A stretch of 10,671 bases of DNA from contig JASHTT010000658.1 in assembly GCA_030040415.1 (NCBI GenBank), positions 1-10,671 on the forward strand. The letters run 5' to 3'. Numbering within the stretch: the first letter of the stretch is position 1; each line of letters begins with the position of its first letter. The notes under the pieces were generated by a model. The model was not told the origin of the DNA, made no database searches, and worked only from the letters and a program-made list of their open reading frames with translations. Below are positions 5,906 through 10,671 of the stretch, in pieces. The translations under genes and the position numbers were made by a program. This DNA is from Streptosporangiaceae bacterium (lineage in GTDB: Bacteria > Actinomycetota > Actinomycetes > Streptosporangiales > Streptosporangiaceae).

Positions 5906-6277
5906 CTATCCCGCCTCATCGAGACGGCCGGCAATCGGCTTCGGGGCGCGCATCCGCCAGGCATCGGTGACGAGTTCCGTCAGGCGGGCGACGTTGACCT
6001 TCTCGAGTCGCAACAGCACAAGTGGCCAGTCGTCGTAGCCGGGTGCGCTGAAGAACAGCTCGGGATCGCCTCGCAACAGCGCCTGTTTCTCGGCCTCGTC
6101 CCCCACGTACAGGACCGCAACGTCGGTGCGGATTACCCGCGGCTTGCCCGTCCTGTACTCGGGATACGACCAGACGAACCCCCTGCCGGCGACCCGGAAG
6201 TCGAAGCCGTCGCAGTCGATCTCTTCCACTTCGGGCAGAGCCAGGGCCAGGCGCCGCACGTCCTGCTCGTCAGCCAT
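5906..6277 (-). CDS. MmcQ/YjbR-family protein
   Basis: The 123-residue product matches the MmcQ/YjbR family (CyaY-like fold): N-terminal helix DVRRLALALPEVEE, core strands GFDFRVAGRGFVW and TDVAVLYVG, then EKQALLRGDPELFFSAPGYDDWPLVLLRLEKV and a C-terminal helix LTELVTDAWRMRAPK. Family members are small cytoplasmic proteins, some described as DNA-binding; the biochemical role is largely unknown. I chose ATG 6277 rather than the upstream ATG 6310 because GGAGGG lies six bases before it and the family alignment starts there. A possible -10 (TAGCAT, 6314-6309) and a palindrome (6319-6335) precede it. It is followed after 10 bases by the epimerase-like gene, probably in the same transcript, although no functional link between the two is evident. 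Confidence 0.88.
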   Translation of the reverse strand: MADEQDVRRLALALPEVEEIDCDGFDFRVAGRGFVWSYPEYRTGKPRVIRTDVAVLYVGDEAEKQALLRGDPELFFSAPGYDDWPLVLLRLEKVNVARLTELVTDAWRMRAPKPIAGRLDEAG

Positions 6278-6283
6278 CCCGGT

Positions 6284-6289
6284 CCCTCC
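6284..6289 (-). promoter_or_regulatory. Ribosome binding site deciding the MmcQ-like start
   Basis: GGAGGG on the minus strand, six bases before ATG 6277, is a near-perfect anti-Shine-Dalgarno match. The alternative ATG at 6310 lacks a comparable site, so the shorter product is preferred. Confidence 0.8.
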
Positions 6290-6308
6290 GAGTGCCGGCT
6301 TTCCGACC

Positions 6309-6335
6309 ATGCTAGAAGCCGACTCCGACAGTCGG
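6309..6335 (-). promoter_or_regulatory. Possible MmcQ-like promoter with overlapping palindrome
   Basis: TAGCAT (6314-6309, minus strand) is a plausible -10 with a start about 25 bases before the ATG. Upstream of it is a perfect 6-bp inverted repeat CCGACT-N5-AGTCGG (6319-6335), lying between the expected -10 and -35. No good TTGACA-like -35 is present. An operator controlling the MmcQ-epimerase pair is possible. Confidence 0.35.
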
Positions 6336-6489
6336 GCGGGATGCTGCGCAGCCGCCTGGACGTAGGCAGGCGCAGCACGCGCCCGGTACAGGCCTCCGAT
6401 TCCACTCTGCCGGCCGGGTTATCGGCTTGGTTCTGGCAGTGCCGGTTTATCCAAGAGTCGGCGGATAGCCGGCGGGGGAGAATGAGTGG

Positions 6490-6894
6490 ATGGGCGACAC
6501 GACGGAATTCCTTGGGGTGACCGCCTACCTGCGGTACCCGGACGGTGACGCGGCGGCCGAGTGGCTCAACCGCGTGATTGGCTTCGGGCCCGTGGACCCG
6601 CAGCGGGTCATGCGGGACAGCGACGGCCGCTGGCAGGAAGGTGAGCTGGCGATCGGACCGACCAGAATCGACATCAGCGGCACCTCGGGGGCAGATCCTG
6701 AGTTCGGCGCCAGGGCACTGCACATAGTCGCCGTTACCGACGTCGACGCCCAGTACGAGCGGATCCGGCAGGCGGGGGAGGACATTGACCCGCCCAAAGA
6801 CGAGCCCTACGGGCCGCGGTCCTGCCACATCACAGACCCGTGGGGATACCGCTGGTACTTCTGGCAGGGCGAAGCCGTCTACCCGGCAGGCTAG
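6490..6894 (+). CDS. VOC (glyoxalase/bleomycin resistance) superfamily protein
   Basis: The 134-residue protein contains a single vicinal-oxygen-chelate domain. The first half has VTAYLRYPDGDAAAEWLNRVIGF (strand plus helix) and the strand IGPTRIDISG. The second half has ALHIVAVTDVDAQYERIRQAGE and ends with the diagnostic SCHITDPWGYRWYFWQG. The pattern resembles PhnB-like/glyoxalase proteins. Members bind a metal and act as small cytoplasmic enzymes or binding proteins; which reaction applies cannot be read from this sequence. ATG 6490 follows GGGGGAG (6474-6480) by nine bases. The gene diverges from the MmcQ-like gene across a 212-base gap and converges with the secreted He_PIG protein gene; its stop lies in the loop of a terminator-like hairpin. 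Confidence 0.9.
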   Translation: MGDTTEFLGVTAYLRYPDGDAAAEWLNRVIGFGPVDPQRVMRDSDGRWQEGELAIGPTRIDISGTSGADPEFGARALHIVAVTDVDAQYERIRQAGEDIDPPKDEPYGPRSCHITDPWGYRWYFWQGEAVYPAG

Positions 6895-6900
6895 GCCTGC
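6886..6900. terminator. Hairpin between convergent genes, stop codon in the loop
   Basis: GCAGGC (6886-6891) and GCCTGC (6895-6900) form a perfect 6-bp, all-but-one G/C stem. The three-base loop is the TAG stop of the VOC gene. It lies between two convergent genes whose stops are 16 bases apart. No U-tract follows, which is common for actinobacterial terminators. A bidirectional role is inferred. Confidence 0.45.
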
Positions 6901-6910
6901 GCGGTGATCG

Positions 6911-7639
6911 TCACGAGACCGACAACGTCAGCTTCCTGGTCGCGCTCCCGCTTGGCGCTGGCCTGGACGGCAGGCTGAGGTTCGTGACCTGCACGTCGAT
7001 CGTGACATTTGTCTTCTTGGTAGGCACGCCGGAAATGGTCCCGGTGATCTCGTTGAGCACGAGGCCCTTAGGAAGCGGAGCCGAGCCCTTTGCCAGGTGC
7101 CAGAGGTAATACGGAATCCCGCCACCGGTGGCAGCGAGATTCGTCGAGTACGCGTGGTTTACCTTCGCTCCTGGCAGGCTCGCGGTCGTGATGGATAGCG
7201 GCACCCTGGTCCACGTTTCACCGGTCTCCGACAGCGTGTTGCCGCTCACCGTGAAGGTAAAGGAGGCGACGCCGGCCGGGGCACAGTTAGACGCGAAGTA
7301 CGTCGTTATAGACGCGGAGTAGGTTGGCCCCTTCCCGGTAATCGTTCCCTGCGAGGTCCCAGCCGGAGTCCTGCATGTCGAGCCGCCGATCAACTCCAGA
7401 GGCGTGACCGCCGTGCTGGTGAACGTGTTCTTGGCGGTCTGCTGGATGACGATCTTCCCGTATTTGTTCGTCCACTCCCCGACGACCGGGTTGGCGCCCG
7501 ATGCGGCAGTGGCATTCCTGATCTGGGTGCCGGTCGCGCGGCCATTGTCCTTACTGGCAGCAGCGGCATTGACGGTAAAGGCAAGCGCCGACGCGAGGAT
7601 AACCGGAACAAGGAACAGGAACATACGATTCTTACCCAT
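6911..7639 (-). CDS. Secreted protein with C-terminal putative Ig (He_PIG) domain
   Basis: The 242-residue product begins with a clear Sec signal peptide: K/R in the n-region, hydrophobic core MFLFLVPVILASALAF and probable cleavage after AAA near residue 27. Residues about 50-146 are a beta-rich module starting GEWTNKYGKIVIQQT. It has two Cys (89 and 119) that may pair and ends SGNTLSETGETWTR; I recognise no family, although the pattern suggests a small lipocalin-like barrel. Residues about 147-242 fit the He_PIG Ig-like domain: LPGAKVNHAYSTNLAATGG, PLPKGLVLN and the signature ITGTISGVPT. There is no membrane anchor, so release is likely. The upstream GAAAGGA sits about 14 bases from ATG 7639, rather far, so initiation may be weak. 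An adhesive or scaffold role is only a guess from the Ig fold. It diverges from the second VOC gene. Confidence 0.85.
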   Translation of the reverse strand: MGKNRMFLFLVPVILASALAFTVNAAAASKDNGRATGTQIRNATAASGANPVVGEWTNKYGKIVIQQTAKNTFTSTAVTPLELIGGSTCRTPAGTSQGTITGKGPTYSASITTYFASNCAPAGVASFTFTVSGNTLSETGETWTRVPLSITTASLPGAKVNHAYSTNLAATGGGIPYYLWHLAKGSAPLPKGLVLNEITGTISGVPTKKTNVTIDVQVTNLSLPSRPAPSGSATRKLTLSVS

Positions 7640-7751
7640 GATGACGTTAGCCGTCCTTTCGAATGCTCAGCGGGTAAGAAGACGCCAGGAATGCCTGCCT
7701 GAACTAAACCCGCTCCCTCAGTTGCTCATTTAGACGTTGAGACGCATCCGC

Positions 7752-7772
7752 CGGTTCACGTGACCTGAACCG
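7752..7772. promoter_or_regulatory. 21-bp inverted repeat in divergent intergenic region
   Basis: CGGTTCA (7752-7758) and TGAACCG (7766-7772) are perfect 7-bp arms around CGTGACC. The 8-bp palindrome TCACGTGA overlaps the left arm. Arms of this size and spacing are typical for a dimeric regulator. It lies between the He_PIG gene start (7639) and the VOC gene start (7867) and could control either or both. Confidence 0.45.
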
Positions 7773-7779
7773 ATCGTTC

Positions 7780-7819
7780 TGGCCGGTAATCAGCTGCCGT
7801 CCGGGAAACCGGCCATAAT
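7780..7819 (+). promoter_or_regulatory. Inverted repeat and -10 element before the second VOC gene
   Basis: TGGCCGGT (7780-7787) and ACCGGCCA (7808-7815) are perfect 8-bp arms separated by 20 bases. The right arm overlaps a CATAAT -10 (7814-7819), five of six matches to TATAAT, about 48 bases before the GTG start at 7867. No clear -35 is seen at 16-18 bases, so an activator or an extracytoplasmic sigma factor may be involved. Confidence 0.4.
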
Positions 7820-7866
7820 GCCTAGGAGCAACGCCGGGCCCAGCCGGCAGCCTTAAGGGAGATCTC

Positions 7867-8250
7867 GTGTCTGACTCGATCAAGTTCGGCGGGGTTACGC
7901 TCGACTGCCCGAATGCTGGGGAGCTCGCAGCGTTCTACGCCGAGATCACCGGCGGTGAAGTCACCGTGCCCGGGGATTCCTGGGCGATGGTAACTTGCCC
8001 TGACGGCTCGGACATCTGCTTCCAGGCGGCGGCTGGCTACTCACCACCGAGCTGGCCTGACGGAGCCTCCCAGCAGATGCACCTGGACTTCGACGTCTAC
8101 GACCTGGACTCTACTGAGGCGCGAGTGCTGGCCGCCGGTGCCACCAAGTACCACTTCCAGCCGAACGACCACTGCCGCGTCTTCGCTGATCCGGTGGGCC
8201 ACCCGTTCTGCCTGTCGACTCTCGCGACAGCCGATCTGCGCGAGGGCTGA
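7867..8250 (+). CDS. VOC-family (glyoxalase-like) protein
   Basis: The 127-residue protein has the two half-modules of the VOC fold: GVTLDCPNAGELAAFYAEITGGE with SWAMVTCPDG...ICFQ, then QQMHLDFDVYDLDSTEARVLAAGATKY with CRVFADPVGHPFCLST. The pattern is closest to the Glyoxalase_6-type VOC proteins abundant in actinomycetes. Candidate metal ligands include His91 (in QMHLDFD), but the metal and substrate are not determinable. The start is GTG 7867, chosen for AAGGGA (7855-7860) six bases upstream and the conserved first strand. It is cytoplasmic, since no signal peptide is seen. It converges with nadK, with only 11 bases between the stops. It is only distantly similar to the other VOC protein here (6490-6894), so the two are not a recent duplication. 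Confidence 0.9.
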   Translation: MSDSIKFGGVTLDCPNAGELAAFYAEITGGEVTVPGDSWAMVTCPDGSDICFQAAAGYSPPSWPDGASQQMHLDFDVYDLDSTEARVLAAGATKYHFQPNDHCRVFADPVGHPFCLSTLATADLREG

Positions 8251-8252
8251 GC

Positions 8253-8269
8253 GGCCGCTAGCTACGGCC
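8253..8269. terminator. Weak hairpin between convergent VOC and nadK genes
   Basis: GGCCG (8253-8257) and CGGCC (8265-8269) form a 5-bp stem around a 7-base loop that includes the nadK stop codon. It sits exactly between the convergent stops. It is short and lacks a T-tract, so its role as a terminator is tentative. Confidence 0.25.
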
Positions 8270-9125
8270 AGCCGACGGGAACCTCGGCCGAGTCGGTCAG
8301 CCGCAATTTCCGCCGGGCCCGCTGGTAGAAGGTGGTACGGCCGAGGCGCACGACGTGCGCGGCGGCCGGCCGAGGCCGCAGGGCTATCCGGTCACCGGGG
8401 CTGACGTTCGCGGCCACCTGGCCATCGACCTCGACCGCCAGCATGCCGCACCCGGGAAGCAATTCCAGTTCCAGGCTGTCCTGCACCGACAGGACAAGGC
8501 CCCGGTTATACGCCGAGTGCGGCGAGGCGGGCGTGACCACCAGGGCCTCGACCGCAGGGCTCATGATGGGCCCGCCCGCCGAGAAGCTGTAGGCGGTCGA
8601 TCCGGTCGGCGTCGCGACGACGACGGCGTCGGCCGAGTAGCTGACAAACGGCTGCCCGCCAGCGCGGATCGTGACCAGCGCGGTCGGCTCCCCGGGATAA
8701 CGGACCACCGCGACGTCATTGAATGCGGTCTCCACGTGGCCGTCGACCACGGCGTCGACCGCGAGCCTCGGCTCGACGGTGAACTGCTTCGCGTCGATCG
8801 CCGACAGCGCGTCGGCGAGGTCGGGCACGTCGACCTCGGCCAGGAAGCCGAGCTTGCCCAGGTTCACGCCGAGAACCGGGGCGCGCTGCCCGTCCGCGAT
8901 CCGCATGGCTCGCAGCATTGTTCCGTCTCCGCCGAGGCTCACGACGAGGTCGCTGCGGCTGCCCAGCTCACCGACGGAGACGGCGATCGCTGCGCAGTTC
9001 AGCCGTCCGACTTCCGCTTCGACGCCGAGCACGTCGATCCCGCGGCGTGCGGCCCAGGTCAGGATCGCGCTGACCGCCTCGGCGGAGTCACGCTTTGGAT
9101 GCAGCACCAAGCCGACGACGTGCAT
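8262..9125 (-). CDS. nadK: NAD kinase (ATP/polyphosphate-NAD kinase)
   Basis: The enzyme phosphorylates NAD to NADP in the cytoplasm. The 287-residue product, of normal family length, contains all main NadK motifs. VVSLGGDGTMLRA holds GGDGT at 65-69 with the catalytic Asp at 67; GVNLGKLGFL spans 86-95; the NE/D-type motif appears as AFNDV (134-138); and the Gly-rich block ATPTGSTAYSFSAGGP spans 171-186. A late strand contains VEVDGQ. In many actinobacteria the main nadK lies beside tlyA and recN; that context is absent here, so this may be an additional paralogue. ATG 9125 is preceded by a weak GGCGGGATGAG. A 21-codon ORF ends one base upstream of the start (TGA-G-ATG), which would allow translational coupling. 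The upstream SRPBCC gene is 182 bases away, so a separate promoter is likely. Confidence 0.96.
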   Translation of the reverse strand: MHVVGLVLHPKRDSAEAVSAILTWAARRGIDVLGVEAEVGRLNCAAIAVSVGELGSRSDLVVSLGGDGTMLRAMRIADGQRAPVLGVNLGKLGFLAEVDVPDLADALSAIDAKQFTVEPRLAVDAVVDGHVETAFNDVAVVRYPGEPTALVTIRAGGQPFVSYSADAVVVATPTGSTAYSFSAGGPIMSPAVEALVVTPASPHSAYNRGLVLSVQDSLELELLPGCGMLAVEVDGQVAANVSPGDRIALRPRPAAAHVVRLGRTTFYQRARRKLRLTDSAEVPVGWP

Positions 9126-9126
9126 C

Positions 9127-9192
9127 TCATCCCGCCCGGGGGGTCCGGGCCCGCAAGCGAGCCAGACGATGGCAGCAGGTCACGTGTCCCAT
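9127..9192 (-). CDS. Possible 21-residue leader peptide upstream of nadK
   Basis: ATG 9192 opens a 21-codon frame with adjacent Cys codons at positions 6 and 7 and an Arg-rich tail, ending TGA 9129-9127. The nadK ATG starts after one further base, an arrangement suited to termination-reinitiation. A GGGAG lies about 12 bases before the ATG, which is a poor spacing. Short upstream ORFs with Cys pairs are known as cysteine-sensing leaders in some actinobacteria, so this could be one. Chance occurrence is also plausible in such GC-rich DNA. Confidence 0.25.
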   Translation of the reverse strand: MGHVTCCHRLARLRARTPRAG

Positions 9193-9307
9193 GATCTCGC
9201 TGACTCCCGGCCAAGTCACGCGGGGGACGCAGCAGTCCGCGTCGTCTTACATGGAAGTGAACGAGAGCCGACTATTAACGGAGCTGGTTCACGCTCATTT
9301 CGGCTCG

Positions 9308-9829
9308 TTAGCCAAGCTCCGCGGCCAGCGGCTGGTAGGCAGGGTAGAGTTCACCCGCACGCGCGCCGGCGTCGCAACGTTCCCGGCCTGCGAGGTAGCC
9401 GCCGAGGTCCTCGACATGGATCTGTATCCCCGCCCCGTAACCGGCGAGGTACTCCACCGGCATGCCTCGTTCCTCCCAGACCAGGGTGGTCCCCTCGCCG
9501 TCGGTGGTCAGCGTGACCTCGATGGACTGCTCGTCAGGCTGGTCCGGTTCCCGAGTCAGCAGCAGCAGCCGGCGTGGCGCCTCGCAGGCTGCGACGCGCC
9601 CGGTGCCATCCCATCTGCTGGCATAGACCCGCGCGCGGAATTCGCCGCCCAGCCGCAGGTCGCCGTCGATCTCGCCCCACCAGCTGGCCAGGCGCGACGG
9701 ATCGGTGAGCGCCGACCACACGGCGTCGATACTGCTGGCAAAGCGGTCCTGGACGCGTACGACACCCTTGCCATCCGCGACTGCCAGGGTGCCGAGGAGG
9801 CGGATGTTCGTGCTTTCGTCGCTGGTCAT
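9308..9829 (-). CDS. SRPBCC (AHSA1/START-like) family protein
   Basis: The 173-residue protein has the SRPBCC ligand-binding fold of the Aha1-C-terminal-like group. VRVQDRFASSIDAVWSALTDPSRLASWWGEIDGDLRLGGEFRA (about residues 24-66) is the typical opening strand plus helix with the W-W/G signature. Strands RVYASRWDGTGRV, RRLLLLTREPD, SIEVTLTTDGEGTTLVWEERG and a C-terminal helix IQIHVEDLGGYLAG follow. Members are cytoplasmic proteins with a hydrophobic cavity, and ligands vary widely; none can be assigned here. AAGGAG lies five bases before ATG 9829, which makes the start secure. The gene begins 32 bases after the DUF2891 stop on the same strand, so the two may share a transcript. The last 25 residues are Ala/Gly-rich beyond the domain core, as in several actinobacterial relatives. 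Confidence 0.88.
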   Translation of the reverse strand: MTSDESTNIRLLGTLAVADGKGVVRVQDRFASSIDAVWSALTDPSRLASWWGEIDGDLRLGGEFRARVYASRWDGTGRVAACEAPRRLLLLTREPDQPDEQSIEVTLTTDGEGTTLVWEERGMPVEYLAGYGAGIQIHVEDLGGYLAGRERCDAGARAGELYPAYQPLAAELG

Positions 9830-9861
9830 CTCGGCTCCTTCGGTGAGCTTGCTGCGTCCAC

Positions 9862-10671
9862 CTAGGTCAGGGCCAGCACCGCGTAGACGGCGAGCCAGTG
9901 TTCCACCATGTAGTCGTCGCCGACGACGTGTGGCAGAGCGGCCTCCAGGTGGACGCGCGCCGCCGCGAGGGCCGGCTCGATTCGGGCGTCGTCACGCGGC
10001 AGTTCCTCGGCGATGCGCCGCCAGCAGTAGGCACGGCTGGCATTCAGGCCGTGCAGGTGCGCGATCTGCCCGTCGCTGGCGTCGGATACCACTGCAGGGG
10101 TGAACAGCGACGCAGGTTCACCATCGGTGATCCCGGGCAAGAACGCGGCGAGCCAGTCGGCGAACTCCGGCCTCGCGAGCAGCCTGCTCATCAGCTCTGC
10201 CTCCGTCAGCGCGGGAGACAGGAAGTCGTGCCCGGACGGCTCGTACTCGCCTGGGTACTCGTTGTCGTCCGAAAACCAGTCGAGCGCCTTGGCCTCGATC
10301 GCTGCCGCAAGCTCCTGTCGCCCCGCCTGTGCCTGTCTGGCCGCGAACGGCAGCGCGACCGACATCGCGAACGCGCTGTTCGCGTGCACGCCGTAACGGA
10401 CCGGATAGGTGGCCTTGGGCAGCCAGTCCAGGAAACCCTTGGTCAGCGCGTCGGCCAGCGGGGCGGCCGCGGTCAGCCACCGGCGCGCCTGAACGTCGTC
10501 CAGGCTCGCGATCTCTTGTACCAGGGCCAGCGCCCAGGCCCAGCCGTACGGTCGCTCGTACCGGCCGTCGGCGCCGGCGACGAAGGCAGCTTCAGCCGCG
10601 AGCTTGCCCGCGGTGAACTGAGCGTCGAGTAGGTCCCTGATCTCGCCGGCCGGCACCGAGTCCCCGGCCAG
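9862..10671 (-). CDS. DUF2891 family protein, C-terminal part (5' end outside window)
   Basis: The frame is open to the right edge and ends at 9862, giving 269 residues. The visible part follows DUF2891: AEAAF...YERPYGWAWALAL, then LPKATYPVRYGVHANSAFAMSVALPFA, the highly conserved EPSGHDFLSPALTEAELMSRLL, and the terminal HLHGLNASRAYCWRRIA and HWLAVYAVLA. The family forms a predominantly alpha-helical, probably alpha/alpha-toroid-like cytoplasmic protein of unknown function. The GTG at 10656 is not the start, because five codons before it are in frame and the family's N-terminal part, which includes an FDWHS-type motif, should lie further upstream. It is likely co-transcribed with the SRPBCC gene 32 bases downstream. 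The family assignment is strong; no activity is claimed. Confidence 0.88.
   Translation of the reverse strand: MAGDSVPAGEIRDLLDAQFTAGKLAAEAAFVAGADGRYERPYGWAWALALVQEIASLDDVQARRWLTAAAPLADALTKGFLDWLPKATYPVRYGVHANSAFAMSVALPFAARQAQAGRQELAAAIEAKALDWFSDDNEYPGEYEPSGHDFLSPALTEAELMSRLLARPEFADWLAAFLPGITDGEPASLFTPAVVSDASDGQIAHLHGLNASRAYCWRRIAEELPRDDARIEPALAAARVHLEAALPHVVGDDYMVEHWLAVYAVLALT

Noticed and set aside
5896..5964. Upstream start for the epimerase-like gene at 5964
   Set aside because: It would add 23 non-conserved residues before the Rossmann strand and overlap the MmcQ-like coding region.
6133..6828. 231-residue minus-strand frame
   Set aside because: It overlaps both the MmcQ-like gene in another frame and the VOC gene in antisense, and has low-complexity composition without family resemblance.
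9095..9865. 256-residue plus-strand frame opposite the SRPBCC gene
   Set aside because: Antisense to a well-supported SRPBCC gene and to the start of nadK; no domain seen.
10654..10656. GTG as start of the DUF2891 gene
   Set aside because: The frame is open to the window edge, and the family needs more N-terminal sequence.

Overview
The window is high-GC DNA with strong G/C bias at third codon positions, GGAGG-type ribosome sites and long secreted Trp/Cys-repeat proteins. This points to an actinomycete, plausibly a Streptosporangiales/Trebonia- or Streptomyces-like soil organism. The genus is an inference from style only; no rRNA or taxon marker is present. No tRNA, rRNA, CRISPR array, transposase or integrase was seen.

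Layout. Positions 1-250 hold the 3' end of a Nudix hydrolase gene on the plus strand. A gene-poor stretch (251-644) follows, then a DUF1876 gene (645-911). From 933 to 6277 everything is on the minus strand. In transcription order this block holds an MmcQ/YjbR-family gene (6277-5906), an NAD(P)-dependent epimerase/dehydratase-like gene (5895-5056), a large secreted GH18 chitinase-like protein with 14 Cys/Trp propeller-type repeats (4977-2131), and a second secreted beta-propeller gene (2061/1955-933). The rest alternates strands: a VOC-fold protein (6490-6894, plus), a secreted two-domain protein with a putative Ig (He_PIG) domain (7639-6911, minus), a second VOC protein (7867-8250, plus), an NAD kinase (9125-8262, minus), an SRPBCC/AHSA1-type protein (9829-9308, minus) and the 3' part of a DUF2891 gene (from beyond the right edge to 9862, minus).

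How they fit together. The clearest functional unit is the extracellular pair at 933-4977. The GH18 gene has its own promoter, with a TTGACA -35 overlapping the stop codon of the upstream epimerase gene, and a 25-bp near-palindrome (TCCGTTAG-N9-CTAACGGA) over the predicted transcription start. That arrangement fits a substrate-responsive repressor. The repeats divide 7 + 7, with a Cys-containing insertion exactly between them, which suggests two disulfide-stapled seven-bladed propellers behind the catalytic domain. The second propeller gene appears to carry a one-base frameshift inside its signal peptide: the strand that would close its seventh blade lies upstream of the first in-frame ATG.

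The remaining genes look like ordinary accessory or housekeeping loci. Points of interest are a short Cys-Cys upstream ORF whose stop is one base from the nadK start, and two inverted repeats in the divergent 7640-7866 region.
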